A stretch of DNA of 64,000 bases, taken from Epiperipatus broadwayi. Taxonomy: Eukaryota > Onychophora > Udeonychophora > Euonychophora > Peripatidae. A program made the position numbers and the translations under genes. Under the pieces are notes generated by a model, which saw nothing but the letters and a program-made list of their open reading frames with translations, searched no databases and was not told the origin of the DNA. The stretch lies in NCBI GenBank assembly GCA_028023455.1, contig JAQFVV010006208.1, forward strand, positions 5,814,963 through 5,878,962, read 5' to 3'. Shown here one piece after another: positions 34,306-45,912 of the stretch (position 1 is its first letter; each line of letters opens with the position of its first letter).

Positions 34306-35045
34306 TATAAATCAAAAATAACATAGGACCAAGTACAGAACTCCGAGGAAGTACATGATTTGTCAGTTTAAAATCTCTAATAATACCAAGAATTTTGGTT
34401 GCATGTTTTTTGTCTTTTAAATAATTTTGTAACCAAGAAACAAAATGATCTCTAAATCCATATGAATTTAACCACTGAAGAAGAATTTTATGATGAACAA
34501 AGTCAAATGCTTTAGAAAGATTTAAATATATAACTGCAGTCTTAAGACCATTATCTAACAAAGATGTCAAATTATACACATGATTATTAAGAGCATCTAA
34601 AGTACTTTTTTTAGCAACAAAACCATACTGATGCACAGAAATTACTCTATGCTCATTTAAAAAAAGACATCATTTCCCCCTTGACTATCATCTCAAATTA
34701 TTGAAATAAGTCTGTAATTGCTGATAAGTAATGGATCATCCTCTTTATAGACTGATGTTGTGATACCAACCTTTAAATATTTAGGAAATAGACCAGCATT
34801 CAATGAAAGATTAAGCAAATAAACCAAATCTGGTATAAGTATAAGCTTATTATCTTTTAAAATTTTTGAAGTTAAATTATCCAAACCAGAAGATCTAATA
34901 TTTTTTTAAAATAATCAAATGAGATTATCTAATTAAAATAATTAATCAAGTGAGATAACTCAGTATTAGAAACTATAGAACAGAAAAAAGAATCTCAAAA
35001 ATATTACACTTTTCAGCAAAAAAAATACTTTTATTATTAATTATA

Positions 35046-35075
35046 GTTTCGGCTGTGCCATGCAGTCTTCATCAG
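35046..35075 (-). ncRNA. Class 3 hammerhead-like motif in the LINE
   Basis: Minus strand: CTGATGA, extra A, GACTG, loop, CAGCC, GAAAC. One stem pair is mismatched. Probably part of a small insertion between the RT and endonuclease regions. Confidence 0.4.
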
Positions 35076-35756
35076 ATCTTATTCTCTTCTTTTAACCAAA
35101 ATCATCAATACAAACTTCCTCCTGCAGCTTATGTAAAAATAAATTATTAAAAAGATCAGCAACATATTTTTGAATACTTTTAATAAGTGATCATTGTTTT
35201 TAACAAAATCACTTCGATTAAGGTTTTTTTTAATCAATGAATTAATTGTTTTCTATTTCAAAGAAGTATTTTTACCACAGAAGAATTCCCTAGAATAATG
35301 AATGCAATTTCACTCTTTTAATATCAGATTTAATTATATTTTTAATCATTTTCACATCATCCCCGCAATGCTTAACATTCTTTCTTAAATTATTTTTTTT
35401 AATTAATTGATCAGTTATCAAAATGACCACTTTCTATTCTTACTAAGCAATTTGATATGATCAGTCACCTTAGCAATTAAAGAAGAACAAATGTTCTAAA
35501 ATTGTGCAAAAGCTAAATATATTTTAGAGAATACAAAAATACTATCCCAACTCTAATTAGACAATAAATTAGTTAATTTAGCATGGGACAGTTTATCAAC
35601 TTACAAATGAGTATCTGATTTATTATAAGAGAAAAACAATTTCAAAAAATTTGCATAATGATCTGTAATGGCTATATCAGATACACTTGACTCATAGTTA
35701 AAATATTTATTAGGTCTAACAAATATATGATCAATCAGTGATTTGCACAGCTGTGT

Positions 35757-36560
35757 TACATGTATAGACAAAAAGTTTACCTGACTAAAACTGTTTTTGC
35801 AAATAATGCTTTAGAGATGCAGGAAATGTTGCAAGAGTTATCAGATGAAAGTAGGAAAGTAGGACTAAAGGTAAATGTTAAAAAGACTAAAGTAATGTTT
35901 AATCGATTTTCTCAAAATATGAAAATAAAGATTGATTATGATGAGTTAGAAGAAGTTAACATTTATAAATACCTTGGTCAGATTATTAATACATATGGAA
36001 ATATAATGGATGAAATTAATCATAGAATTAAACTTAGTTGGAGTGCTTTTGGTAGAAATAACTTGATACTAAAAGGAAATATGCCTATGTGTTTGAAAAG
36101 GAAAGTTTTTAACAAATGTGTTTCATCAGTTCTTACTTATGATCTGAGACTTGGACATTTAATAGAAGAGCAATACCGAGACTTCAGACCACTCAAAGAA
36201 GTATGGAGAGATGCATGTTGGGAGTAACAAGAAGAGATCGAAAATGCAATATATGGATAAGAGAGCAAACAGGCGTTACTGACCTCATTGAAAAAATTAA
36301 AAGAATTGAAGTGGAGTTGGGTTGGACATATTGCTAGAAGAGATGATAATAGATGGACAATTGAAATCTTAAACTGGATTCCAAGAGATTGTAAAAGACC
36401 CAGAAAGAGACCACATGTTAGATGGATGGATGAAGGAAGAAAGTGTGCAGGAGTGATGTGGAGAAGAGAAGCTAAAGATCGGAGAAGATGGATTGAACTT
36501 GGAGAGACCTTCATCCTGCAGTGGATTGATAATGGTTGATGATGATGATGATGATAACCA
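35757..36560 (+). pseudogene. RTE-like LINE 3' copy nested in another LINE
   Basis: The open frame 35760-36227 reads ANNALEMQEMLQELSDESRK, KKTKVMFNRFSQNMK and KYLGQIIN, the region after the FADD motif of this endonuclease-RT family, then continues in other frames (WSWVGHIARRDD, RPRKRPHVRWMDE, ELGETFILQWIDNG) to GATGATGATGATGATAACC. It is truncated 5' inside motif C. It lies exactly between the GDFN and SLIDHI motifs of the Jockey/CR1 endonuclease, so it was inserted into that older element. Several frameshifts; not functional. Confidence 0.9.
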
Positions 36561-36988
36561 AATTATCTTCCAGAATTTTTTTTTAACTCACAAATCAATA
36601 TTAAAATCACCAATAACTATTGCAGAAGAGGAATACATTTTAAATAGAGAAGATTCAAATACATTTACAAACAATGTGACAGAGCTAGTACATGGTCTAT
36701 ACAAAGCAATTAAAGAAAAAATTCCATGATGAAATGTAAATGTAACCAATACAGATTCAGCAGTATCAAATGCTAGACTATAATACGTATAACTTTAAGG
36801 CAATTTTTGCAAAAATCAGTACACCTCCAGAACATGAATAAGTTCACGGTGCCAGAATACTAATTTAATCATCCAGTTTATATAAATGCTGTTCCTCAAC
36901 TGAGATCCATGATTCAGTCAAAATAATAATGTCATAAAAATAAAATGGAAAATAATTTATTAAATAAAATGTGAATGTAAACTGCGAA

Positions 36989-37860
36989 TACACCTGGGTC
37001 TCATTTTATGTGGTAGATAGGTTCCTCAGAAAACGCGCACAAAAGAAATCGCACAAAAATAAATGTAACTTACCTTGAAAAATAAGGGATAGGTGCTGTA
37101 ATTTTCAGAAATTAGCATAAAAGCAAAGCAACAAGGAAAAATTATTTTAAAATTCGCATTAACAAAATAAGGAAATAACGTATGACTAATAAAAAATTTC
37201 AAATATTTAAAAAAAATTAATACAAGACAAACTTTTTTTATTAACTACAGTATTTAATTTTACATTTTTTCATACATATTTTAATCATTATTGCTATTTG
37301 ACAATTTGCGTTCATTTGTGAACTGGTAAGACATCAGATTCGTGATGTGATGTACAACTAGCGCTACTTTCAGTCTTGTGCTGTTTCTATATTTAAAAAA
37401 ATGAGATCACAATCAAAACAAAAAGATTATCATTAGAAAGATTATTTTCAGTTTATAAAATCTTAGTTATTATTTATTTTAAAAATCTAAAAAAATATTT
37501 ATTTCTGTTAATGTCTAACAAAATACGTTTTAAAAGCTAAAATTTTTTGAATATTTATTGCAATATTTTTATACGTACATATAAATCTATTATTATTATT
37601 TACTCAATAGTATAAGTAAGTTATTTACATAGAAGCTAAGATTCTAAATACAGCTTTAGGCCATATTCACATTAGCTGCTAATATAATGTTATATTTTTG
37701 AAAAAAAAAAAGTATTTCAAGTCAAAATAAGTTATTAATAATTTTAATTTCTTGATATCTAATAAATATAGTGAAATATGAAAGATATTAAGAAGTAACA
37801 TGAATCACATAACTTCAAAATTGCATTAAAATAATCCGCATAAATTGAGATCCAGGTATA
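36989..37860. mobile_element. Pogo/Tigger-like non-autonomous element
   Basis: Ends CACCTGGGTCTCATTTTATG (36991) and CATAAATTGAGATCCAGGTA (ending 37858) are inverted repeats flanked by TA on both sides. The left inner sequence (GGTTCCTCAGAAAACGCGCA, AATCGCACAAAAATAA) resembles pogo/Tigger ends. No transposase is recognisable in the roughly 870 bp. Nested in the endonuclease part of the Jockey/CR1 LINE. Confidence 0.65.
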
Positions 37861-38780
37861 TTCAGATGAAAAATATTAAAATCATTTCTACAATTAGGAA
37901 TTAATTAGACCATTTACATGGATATAAATTTCACAAAGACAATAAATCAGCTTCATTCTTAATTAAAATATGGAGTGAATTAATGCCATTTCTCACATAG
38001 ATGAAACCAGTATAAATAAATGCTATTCCCTTCTGTTCATGCATTTTTTGCTCTGCCAACCAAAGAAGTCATCGAATAGATGAAATATATGGATTTATAT
38101 AAATACACTGATTGTTATTTTCTAATAACAAAATATCAAATACAGATATAACAGTTTTCTTCTTAAGTAAAAATGATCTTGTCGAATTATGGGAAGCATA
38201 GCAAACAACAATAAGTCCTGGTTTATCAGAATTACTTTTTATACAAAATATTTTGTTAGACAAACAATCAATCTCAAGCTTTACCGCTATTTTTGAAATA
38301 ATTTGTGGCAAATCTTCTCTATCTTGCAAAGGAATACCTTGTAATTCAATTTCATTATCCATTTGAGCCCTTTCCAAAGCAATACTATTCTTCAAACAAG
38401 ACATATTCCTTTCATATGTATTAGAAACATCAGATATACATACAAGCTCTCAATTATATCTGTCAACATTTTGACACAAAATATCGATATCAGCATGCAA
38501 TTTCATGCATAATCTCTGATAAAATATCATGAATTACAGGCAATAACTTCAACTTATCCATAATTATTTGTAAAATTGAATTTGACGGATCAACCAAACA
38601 GAAGAATTTAAATCCATATTACTAAAAGAGTTATTGTTAGAATCTACAAAAAGGACATCTCCATGCTATTTTTTGATAACATTGCACCCATATAATTAAA
38701 GCATGCGACCGTTACACTATAACAAGCAAAAAATTATCATTAGCAGGTAATGAGTTATCACAAATACTGCACATAGCCAT

Positions 38781-39020
38781 CAGGAGTCTTGTATTTAATC
38801 TAATATAAAAATATATACAAATCAATAGAATAGATTGAAAACAATAAAAGTAATAATAATTTTTTTAATAATAGAGACAGCAAAAATACACATCCATAAT
38901 AATAATATTTAATTTTTATTGGGTATAGCTATTGAAAAAGAAAAAAATAGTGAGTAATATATATATATTTTGTCTTATATAAATAACTATAACCATTAAA
39001 TGTCTGTATTTTTAAATCAT
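38781..39020. other. Possible LINE 5' UTR or intron sequence
   Basis: A+T-rich sequence upstream of the ORF1 start on the minus strand. The element's 5' end could not be located. Confidence 0.3.
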
Positions 39021-39392
39021 ATAATAATAATTCAAACAAATTTATTTAACACAGTATTCAAAATTAAATAATATATTCTTTACCGGAAGTACTTCCGATT
39101 GTTTCACTGACAATCTTTATCAACCATTAATACTAATGTACACAGAAAATAAAAACTTGCATTACCCATCATTCAATCCATTCAAATTTCCCACAATTCT
39201 AATATAAAAACAACAGAATTGTGGGAAATTTGAATGGTTTGATTGATGGGTAATGCAAGTTTTTATTTTCTGTACATTTGTATTAATGGTTGATAAAGAT
39301 TGTCAGTGAAACAATCGAAAGTACTTCCGGTAAAGAATATATTATTTAATTTTGAATACTGTGTTAAATAAATTTGTTTGAATTATTATTAT
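39021..39392. mobile_element. Near-perfect foldback, arms of about 180 bp
   Basis: Left arm 39021-39200 and right arm 39215-39392 are nearly exact complements around a 14-nt loop (AATATAAAAACAAC). Each arm contains a hammerhead-like segment: right arm TTGATAA, GATTGT, loop, ACAATC, GAAAG (39290-39322). A similar stretch ATATATTTTGTCTTA lies on both flanks (about 38955 and 39389). No ORF. Confidence 0.85.
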
Positions 39393-39704
39393 ATATTTTG
39401 TCTTACATAAGTTGTATTTTATTTTGGGAGGAAAAACAAAAAGAAATTAAGATCTGGGGTATAAATGGAATGTTTTATTTAAAAAAAGGAGAGAGATTAA
39501 GATCTTTAGCTCTGAAAAAAATTAAAAAATATTTTTCATTTAGGGTATAAATAGAATATTTTATTTTTCACAAAATAAAAAAATAAAGAGTTTGAGATCT
39601 TTATCTCTGAATAAATATATATATATATTTTTAAGAGAAAGAAAATAATCTTATTTGTAAAAAGAAAATCAATTGGTCAGTGTTTAATTCAGTAATTTCT
39701 ATAT

Positions 39705-40400
39705 ACACTAACTCTTACAGACCATGCTTAAATCAGGGCTTGAGTCGATTGTGTGTCTGATGTTATAATCAAATATGCAATTGTACAAATCTATTTAACG
39801 CATCTCAGGAGAAAGACAGTGTCTCATTTTTAACCACCTATGATTGGTTAAATAGTTTTGTACAATTGAATATTTGATTACAACAACAGGCACACAATAG
39901 ACTCAAGCCCTGATTTAAGCATGGTCTGTAAGAGTTGGTGCATATAGAATGTACGCTCTAAACTTAAGTGATTCACTTAAGGTTTTAAACTCACCAGAGA
40001 GTGCTCAGAGATTTATAATATTTAAGAAATAGCGCATGATTGGAAATTGACTTTCGTTTGAATAATTTCACAATTTTCAGCACTTTATAATAATAAGTTT
40101 ACATTTATAAGTCATGTTTGTCTAATCGTAGGCGATTAAGAATGAGACACTGTCTTTCTCCTGAGATGGGTTTAATAAATTTGTATAATTGAATATTTGA
40201 TTATAACATCAGGCACACAATAGACTCAAGCCCTGATTTAAGCATGGTATGTAAGAGTATATAGAATGTACGCTCTAAACTTAAGTGATTCACTTAAGTT
40301 TTTCAAACTCTTACTGACGGGAGAGTGCGGGAGATTTATAATATTTAAGAAATAGTGCATTATTGGAGATTGACTTCCATTTGAATAATTTTAAGGCATA
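39705..40400. repeat. Complex inverted plus direct repeat
   Basis: ACTCTTACAGACCATGCTTA at 39711 pairs with the complement ending near 39935, and both contain CAGGGCTTGAGTC or its complement. A second direct copy of the right arm (GACTCAAGCCCTGATTTAAG) lies at 40222, followed in both cases by TAGAATGTACGCTCTAAACT. The ATGAGACACTGTCTTTCTCC stretch at 40143 is the complement of 39800-39819. Arms and a duplicate arm together suggest a foldback element that was partly duplicated. Confidence 0.75.
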
Positions 40401-42220
40401 ATGGAATTTTCAATATATATATATGTATGTGTGTGGTAGTGGTAAGGGGTGTATATATATAGACATCCAGATTATTCTCTGTAGAAATATATGGATGACA
40501 CTAAAGGTCATAAACATTATTTATCAAGTATATTTCTCTTTATGTATTTGATAATTAGTTTACTGATGGCCAGTGCATTCACACTACCTGATGACTCAGA
40601 GCATTGATGATGATCAGCCACAGGTTTGATATGTCAGTTTTAAATTCAGTTACAGAAGATGACTGTTGATGATTAATTCTGGTGATGCTATATTAGAATT
40701 TATAATTACTTATACTGGATTTAATGCTGGTTTTTAGCTTATTGCGATATTTTCCGGATGCTGATTCCCCATCACTATTGCTACATCCTTTTGTACATAG
40801 CATTGCAAGATGCATGTGTGAAATCACACCGTTTATTTATTAATGCATATATGTCTAAGTGTAAAAGTTATTCATTATACATTGTTATGAAAACAACATG
40901 TGACATCTGTCAAGCCTTATATGAAAGGTTTTTAAAGGCTATTTTATGCCTTTATAAAAAGTTAGTTATCCAGTTCGTTGGTTTGATTGAAGAATATTCC
41001 GATATATCCAACTTCCCTAGTTTATCTAGATCATTCATAATTATTTAATTGTTTTTAGTTTGATTTTGTAATAATATATTTATTGGGGGAGGGACTATGA
41101 TGAGTGTGGGTAATATTTTTGAGTTTCAAATTTAAAAAAAAAATTTTTTTTAATTTAAATTTTACAAATTGCTTGCAATTTTTTTTTTAAAAGTTGTAAT
41201 GAATTGTCATAAGTATAATTGTTTATTGATATAATAAAGAAGGCTTTTTTTTTTTTTAAAAGTAAATTACTACTTGTGTTTGTGTGTGTGCGCGCGCGTA
41301 TATATATACACTCAAATATATCATGCTGGGGAAAAAAAAATTGCAAGTATAATTAACAAATTTTCGTTTTTCTATATGAATTTTTATATGATTTCTTTTA
41401 CCCTTACAATAGTTTAATAAATATAAATGAGTTTTGAAATCATAGTGTAACCTTATAGGGACCAAATGAATTATTCAGAGTTATTTCTGTTACAGGCATT
41501 ATTAAACTTGGTTGACCACATTTTTGTGAAGTTTTTTTTTTTTTTTTTTGAGGGTTGGGCTGAAAATAATTAGGGAAAATATCATTATTATTAATATACA
41601 TGTTTACATTTAAAAAAAAAATATTAGTATGAATTTCCATTTTTGAAAATAAATTCACTTACGTAATCTGAACTGAATTACATTAATTCATTGAATGCAG
41701 TAGGTTATATTATTCATTTGTGTATATATAAAATATTCTTTAATATTCTAGTTTTTCTTTTATAAAATATCATATTTAATCATGTAAAGCTGAATAATTA
41801 TGCAAACATTTTTTTTTTTAAGATATTAACGACAAAAGTTTGCATTATGCATTACATCTATATGTCAGCAATCTCTCTTTATATATGTCTATAGTTAGTA
41901 AATATAACTATTATACACTACAATTAAAAATATTAAATTTCTCTTCATATATATACACATACAGAACTTCAGTGAGATATTTAGGTTTTTTTAGGCAAAC
42001 CAAACATTTAGTCTTTCCCTTGCTTCACGTAAGACAATAGTTTATTGACTCTCACGCAAACACAAAGGATGTATATCCATTGATAAAATCTAGATACTTA
42101 AATTAAATTAATTTTCAACACGATGTTAAGGTTTTGTCTCCTCCCCTATCTATCAACATTTCTTGTTCGCTTACTCTATCACCATGACTGTGTATAATAA
42201 TATAAAATTATTATATAATA
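40401..42220. other. Intron sequence, mostly unrecognised
   Basis: A GT/CG/TA microsatellite sits at about 41275-41310 and several poly-T runs follow. The 96-codon open frame at 40758-41048 has no recognisable domain and is not called as a gene. Confidence 0.45.
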
Positions 42221-42224
42221 ATAA

Positions 42225-42480
42225 TCTTAAACCACTAAACATCACGTGATCATGATTCTTTATGCTTACACAAGCTGTTAACACAAAGACAAACTCTCCA
42301 TACAGTAGCACCACTCAGTGCAAGCCAGAGTAATCAACGGATGCAAGGAAGGTTTGTGCATAAAATCCATATTTAGTGCTCCTCATCCAATATTCCCAGA
42401 CTAGTTTCTAGCTGTGGCTTTCATCAGTTAGGAGCCTTGGATCTGAGAGCATTGCATCTAGATCTTCTTAGGATCTAATG
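42225..42480 (-). mobile_element. Full family A repeat with hammerhead
   Basis: AAACCACTAAACATCACGTG (42230), then CACAAGCTGTTAACACAAAG, ACAAACTCTCCATACAGTAG and the middle segment, ending near GGATCTAATGTAACCCTCC. Shows that the outer GATCATGTGATGTTTAGTGG block is a terminal inverted repeat of the family. Confidence 0.8.
42386..42441 (-). ncRNA. Hammerhead ribozyme, family A copy 7
   Basis: Minus strand: outer TCCAA (complement of 42437-42441), CTGATGA (complement of 42421-42427), stem II AGC/GCT with a CACA loop, GAAAC (complement of 42404-42408), ACTAGT, GUC, and TTGGA (complement of 42386-42390). Core bases are complete; inner stem I carries mismatches. Confidence 0.65.
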
Positions 42481-42684
42481 TAACCCTCCATCAGTCATCT
42501 TTTATCTCTACTTAACTACAAAATTATGAGTCTCAAATTGAAAACACAATAATATTTTCAGTCCAAGCTCATTAGCCTATATACTCATATAGGTTTGAAC
42601 TCAGTTCACTACCTATACATTTTGGTGTCTTTGGTTCTTTAGTAACCATAGCCACCACTATCCTATTAGGTAGGATTGGTTTTA

Positions 42685-42810
42685 AGCCAATAAACATCAC
42701 ATGATCACCATTACTCTGGCTTGCATTGAATGGCAATACTGTATGGAGAGTTTTGCATGTTTCAATAACAGTTATAAGCAAGCATAAGAAATGGTGATCA
42801 TGTGATAGTA
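42685..42810. mobile_element. Short family A derivative with both TIRs
   Basis: AATAAACATCACATGATCAC at 42689 is complementary to GTGATCATGTGATAG at 42795. The middle with the ribozyme is deleted, leaving about 125 bp. Confidence 0.75.
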
Positions 42811-43003
42811 CACTCTCTGATATTTTGTATTTGCATCTTTTAGTTCGCATTTTCTGTTTTTCAATTAAAATAGACACCATTGCAAGGAAGCCTTCCAGAG
42901 TATCAATATATTCAAAATGGGGTCAAAAAAAATTCTGTACCAAGAACAATGGAATGATTCATGAAAAAAAGTTGCATAGCCTGAAAAATGTGTTTGCAAT
43001 AAT

Positions 43004-43153
43004 TTCTTTTCTAATCTTTGTCGAGCGTTGTTAGCCGAGATGTCATTGCAGCCGCCTTGCAAGCAAGTAGTTGGTTGCAGACGGGTGTGGGTTCGCGTCC
43101 CGGCCGATGCTATGACATATGAGAAAAAAAAAAAAATTCTTTTCTAATCTTTG
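43004..43153 (+). mobile_element. tRNA-derived SINE with 17-bp target duplication
   Basis: SINE 43021-43136 is flanked by exact copies of TTCTTTTCTAATCTTTG (43004-43020 and 43137-43153). Long subfamily: between the CTTGCAAGCAAG part and the B box (GGGTTCGCGTCCCGG) it has an extra GTTGGTTGCAGACGG segment. Ends GACATATG plus an A tail. Insertion by LINE machinery is clear. Confidence 0.95.
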
Positions 43154-43334
43154 CTTACAGTCTAGAATTTGTCATGAGACAGAAAACTTGGAAGTATTTA
43201 GAAAGCATTTACGTATGCTTGCACACACAGATGTAAGTTCAGATTTTAAAAAAGGATAAAGCTTATGAGTATGTGTGTATGTGTATTAAGAATACTGGGT
43301 TATAAACGAAAACATTCATTTGAGCCTGTAGTAA

Positions 43335-43665
43335 TAATTTTTATTAGTCATTTATTAGATTAGAGGTTATCCAATTAATGAATTATATTTCTGTAGTATA
43401 ATTTTCACAACACTCCCCTCACCCAAGGACTAGTTCATATTCGCTTTTAACACCTTGTGGAGATTGTGATCTGATGAGTGCTGTTTCAGCACAAAATGCG
43501 GATCTTGGGCATTATCCATCTTTTTCACATGACTGTAGTCATATGTATATGTTTATATCCTTTCACAAAGTGCTACAAGTGGATAGAAATCAGCCCTACC
43601 TTACATGAGTATGGGGTAGTGAAAATTATACTATAAAAATATTATTAATTTGGGAATTTTTTTGA
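43335..43665 (+). mobile_element. Family C unit with decayed hammerhead
   Basis: TTTATTAGTCATTTATTAGA at 43338 pairs distantly with the right end. The ribozyme starts CTGATGA at about 43473 with stem II GTGCT/AGCAC, but GAAA is changed to AAAA. Followed by the family C tail (AGTGGATAGAAATCAG, TAGTGAAAATTATACT). Confidence 0.7.
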
Positions 43666-43720
43666 GGTTTTTATTTTATTTCATTACTAGTTTTTATTCT
43701 TAAAAAATGAAAAAAACGTT

Positions 43721-43829
43721 TGCGTTGGTGGTCGAGAGGTCAGCGCGACTGCCTTGCACTTGCAGGCAGTTGCCCGGGTTGCGGGTTCATGCCCGGCCGA
43801 TGCTATGACACTTTAAAGTAAAAAAAAAT
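43721..43829 (+). mobile_element. tRNA-derived SINE
   Basis: TGCGTTGGTGGTCGAGAGGT, GACTGCCTTGCACTTGCAGG, GGGTTCATGCCCGGCCGATG, CTATGACA and an A tail. No clear target duplication. Intermediate length between the two subfamilies. Confidence 0.85.
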
Positions 43830-44114
43830 AGTCATGATATATTATCATGGGTTCAATTTTTTTTTTGTTTTTTATCAGTGTCCCTCTCGTCTCAACTCTG
43901 CCATAATGAAAACATTCACCAGCACAAAAACTCAAACCACCCCCTCTTACTACACATGCTTGTTTATTATTATTATTTTGTAAATTAAAATAAATCATCT
44001 TTTTAAAAAACATTACTAAGAGTTGAAGAAATAATTTTTAACTTATTTTATATTTTCCACTTTACTTTCTGAAAAAATGTGTTATTAATAGTAAAATAAT
44101 ATTTGATATTAATA

Positions 44115-44625
44115 ATTGTTATTAGTCATTCATTAGACTAGAGTTTATCCAATAATGAATAATATTTATGAAGTGTAAGTTTCATTACACCACACTCACG
44201 CAAGTTAGGGACAACTGATGAGTGCTTGTTCAGCACGAAATGTGCATTTTGGGGAGCATAGATTTTTTCCACATGTCTTTGGTCATATGTATGCTCACAT
44301 TCCTCCACAAGGTGTCAAAAGTGGATAGAAACCAGCCCCTATCTAGTACGAGAGTGGTGTAGTGAAAGTTAACACTACAGAAATATTTATTACTGAACAA
44401 TGATAAAGATATGTGTAAATGATTGTGGTCTAGGCCAGATGATGAAAGCTGGTTCAGCGTGAAATGTGAATCTCAGGGATCGTAGATTTTTTTCCATGTC
44501 TTTGGTCGATGTTTATTATTTCAGTCTTCCACAAGGTGTTAAAAGTGGATAGAAACCAGTTCCTACCTTGCATGAGAGTGGTATAGTGAAAGTTACACTA
44601 TATAAATATTATTTAATAATATTTG
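44115..44625 (+). mobile_element. Family C, two hammerhead units in direct tandem
   Basis: The left end TATTAGTCATTCATTAGACT is followed by a unit (hammerhead at 44208, then CACAAGGTGTCAAAAGTGGA, GAGTGGTGTAGTGAAAGTTA) that is repeated about 212 bp later (hammerhead-like at about 44420, CACAAGGTGTTAAAAGTGGA, GAGTGGTATAGTGAAAGTTA). Tandem ribozyme units in one orientation are the layout of animal retrozymes. Confidence 0.75.
44208..44256 (+). ncRNA. Hammerhead ribozyme, family C
   Basis: CTGATGA (44215-44221), stem II GTGCT/AGCAC with loop TGTTC, GAAA (44237-44240), stem III ATG/CAT around a short loop, U before the cleavage point, then TTGG pairing with the upstream CAA. Core complete. The partner at about 44420 has lost the first core C and U. 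Confidence 0.8.
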
Positions 44626-44629
44626 ATAT

Positions 44630-45722
44630 TTTTATAAACACTTCGTAAAAGTGAATTAATGTAACACTTTTTCCTCAGTCTAATCATGGAGATGCTTCTC
44701 ACTGCATCATTCCAATCTTGATTCTGTTAATTTTCTAATTAAATAATACATAATCTTCATACATTATGAATAACTCAACAGTGTATTCTAAGAATGACTA
44801 AACACTCATTTATCAAAGAATATTGGATTGTTATATATGGGTCTGCTACTCAGAAAAATTACATATTATTACAAATATATATAATTTAGTGAATTCACAC
44901 TCCAATATAGATTTGAATCTAACTACTACATTATCCAATTAAATTAGTAATATATGTAATCATTTAAACCAATCAACGCTTAGACAATCCCAAATAACAA
45001 TCAACAATTTTAACCTGTTTTCAAGGCAATCTTTTAGCAGTAAAGCTGGAATCCCACCTTTATTTATGATCCAATATATTTATATAGACACTAAAGATTG
45101 CAACTTGACCACAGGGATTGAAATTATTGATACAAAGAAGTATAAATAAACTTTCTACAGATAAATATAGATTGTCACAAAGCAAAGATCAGTGAATCCA
45201 AAGTATTTTTCCAATAAAGCTTCTAGAATCACTGAGGTTTATTTTCCAGTTATAATAGTAAACTGTATATTAGAAAAAATCTATAGAGATGTTTAAATTA
45301 TTAAGATATTTGCATCTTAGTTGTTTTTAAAAGCTTATTATTTTATAATTGTGCAGTATAGTGATGGTACATCCACCTATCATGCCCACAACTAAGAAAA
45401 ACTTGGATTATTTTTTCAGGCTCTAATCATACATAAGATTTTCCTTTCAGGCAACTAGTTCTTAGCTAGAAAGTTAACAATCCTAATAATAAAAAAATAA
45501 TCTTATTTTGTCACATAGCTCTAAATCACTAAATGAGTTTATAAGTTATGGAAGAACATGTATTAGGACATGAACATTCTTTTATAAAAATAAAAGATTT
45601 TGTGGTTAAGTCTAAATATTGATCATTATATAGAAGTAGCATTTCCTTTTTTTTTTTTTGCACAACATATCCATTAAGGCTCAATATTAATCAGGTTCAA
45701 ATTTAACAATTCCTGATGAAGG
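44630..45722. other. Intron sequence, nothing recognised
   Basis: A+T-rich. Nothing supported. Confidence 0.45.
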
Positions 45723-45724
45723 AA

Positions 45725-45912
45725 TACAGTAGTTTAATCCAAGAGATTGTAAAAGACCCAGAAAGAGACCATATGTGAGATGGATGGATGAAATAAGAAA
45801 GTGTGCAGGGATGATGTGGAAAAGAGAAGCTAAAGATCGGACAAGATAGTTTGAACTTGGAGAGACCTTCATCCTGCAGTGGATTGATAATGGTTGATGA
45901 TGGTGATGATTA
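45725..45912 (+). pseudogene. RTE-like LINE 3' end, strongly 5'-truncated
   Basis: Begins at CCAAGAGATTGTAAAAGACC and runs through the KRPRKRPHVRWMDE-like and ETFILQWIDNG-coding ends to GATGATGGTGATGAT. Only the last 190 bp of the family remain. Confidence 0.85.

Larger units (their letters stand above)
34259..38780 (-). pseudogene. Jockey/CR1-type LINE, decayed, with nested inserts
   Basis: Minus-strand order: ORF1 (38780-38069), endonuclease (36935-35640), RT (34884-34259). ORF1 starts MAMCSICDNSLPAND, a PHD-like zinc finger, and ends with a domain carrying IELQGIPLQDREDL, as in CR1/Jockey-type ORF1 proteins. The endonuclease keeps TESWISVEEQ, IVIGDFNID, SLIDHIFV and a TDH motif. The RT keeps the NYRLIS region, YGFVAKKST, motif A (LNLSKAFDFVHH) and motif B (SSVLGPMLFLIYI) but ends before the YADD motif, where a family A repeat lies. 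Stops and frameshifts are common. An RTE-like copy (35757-36560) and a pogo-like element (36991-37858) interrupt it. Confidence 0.85.

Noticed and set aside
38955-39406. ATATATTTTGTCTTA direct repeats flanking the 39021 foldback as its target duplication
   Set aside because: The left copy is separated from the foldback arm by about 50 bp, so it does not directly abut the element; chance similarity in A+T-rich DNA is possible.
40758-41048. 96-codon open frame as a possible gene
   Set aside because: No acceptor/donor arrangement, no recognisable domain, and base composition like the surrounding intron.
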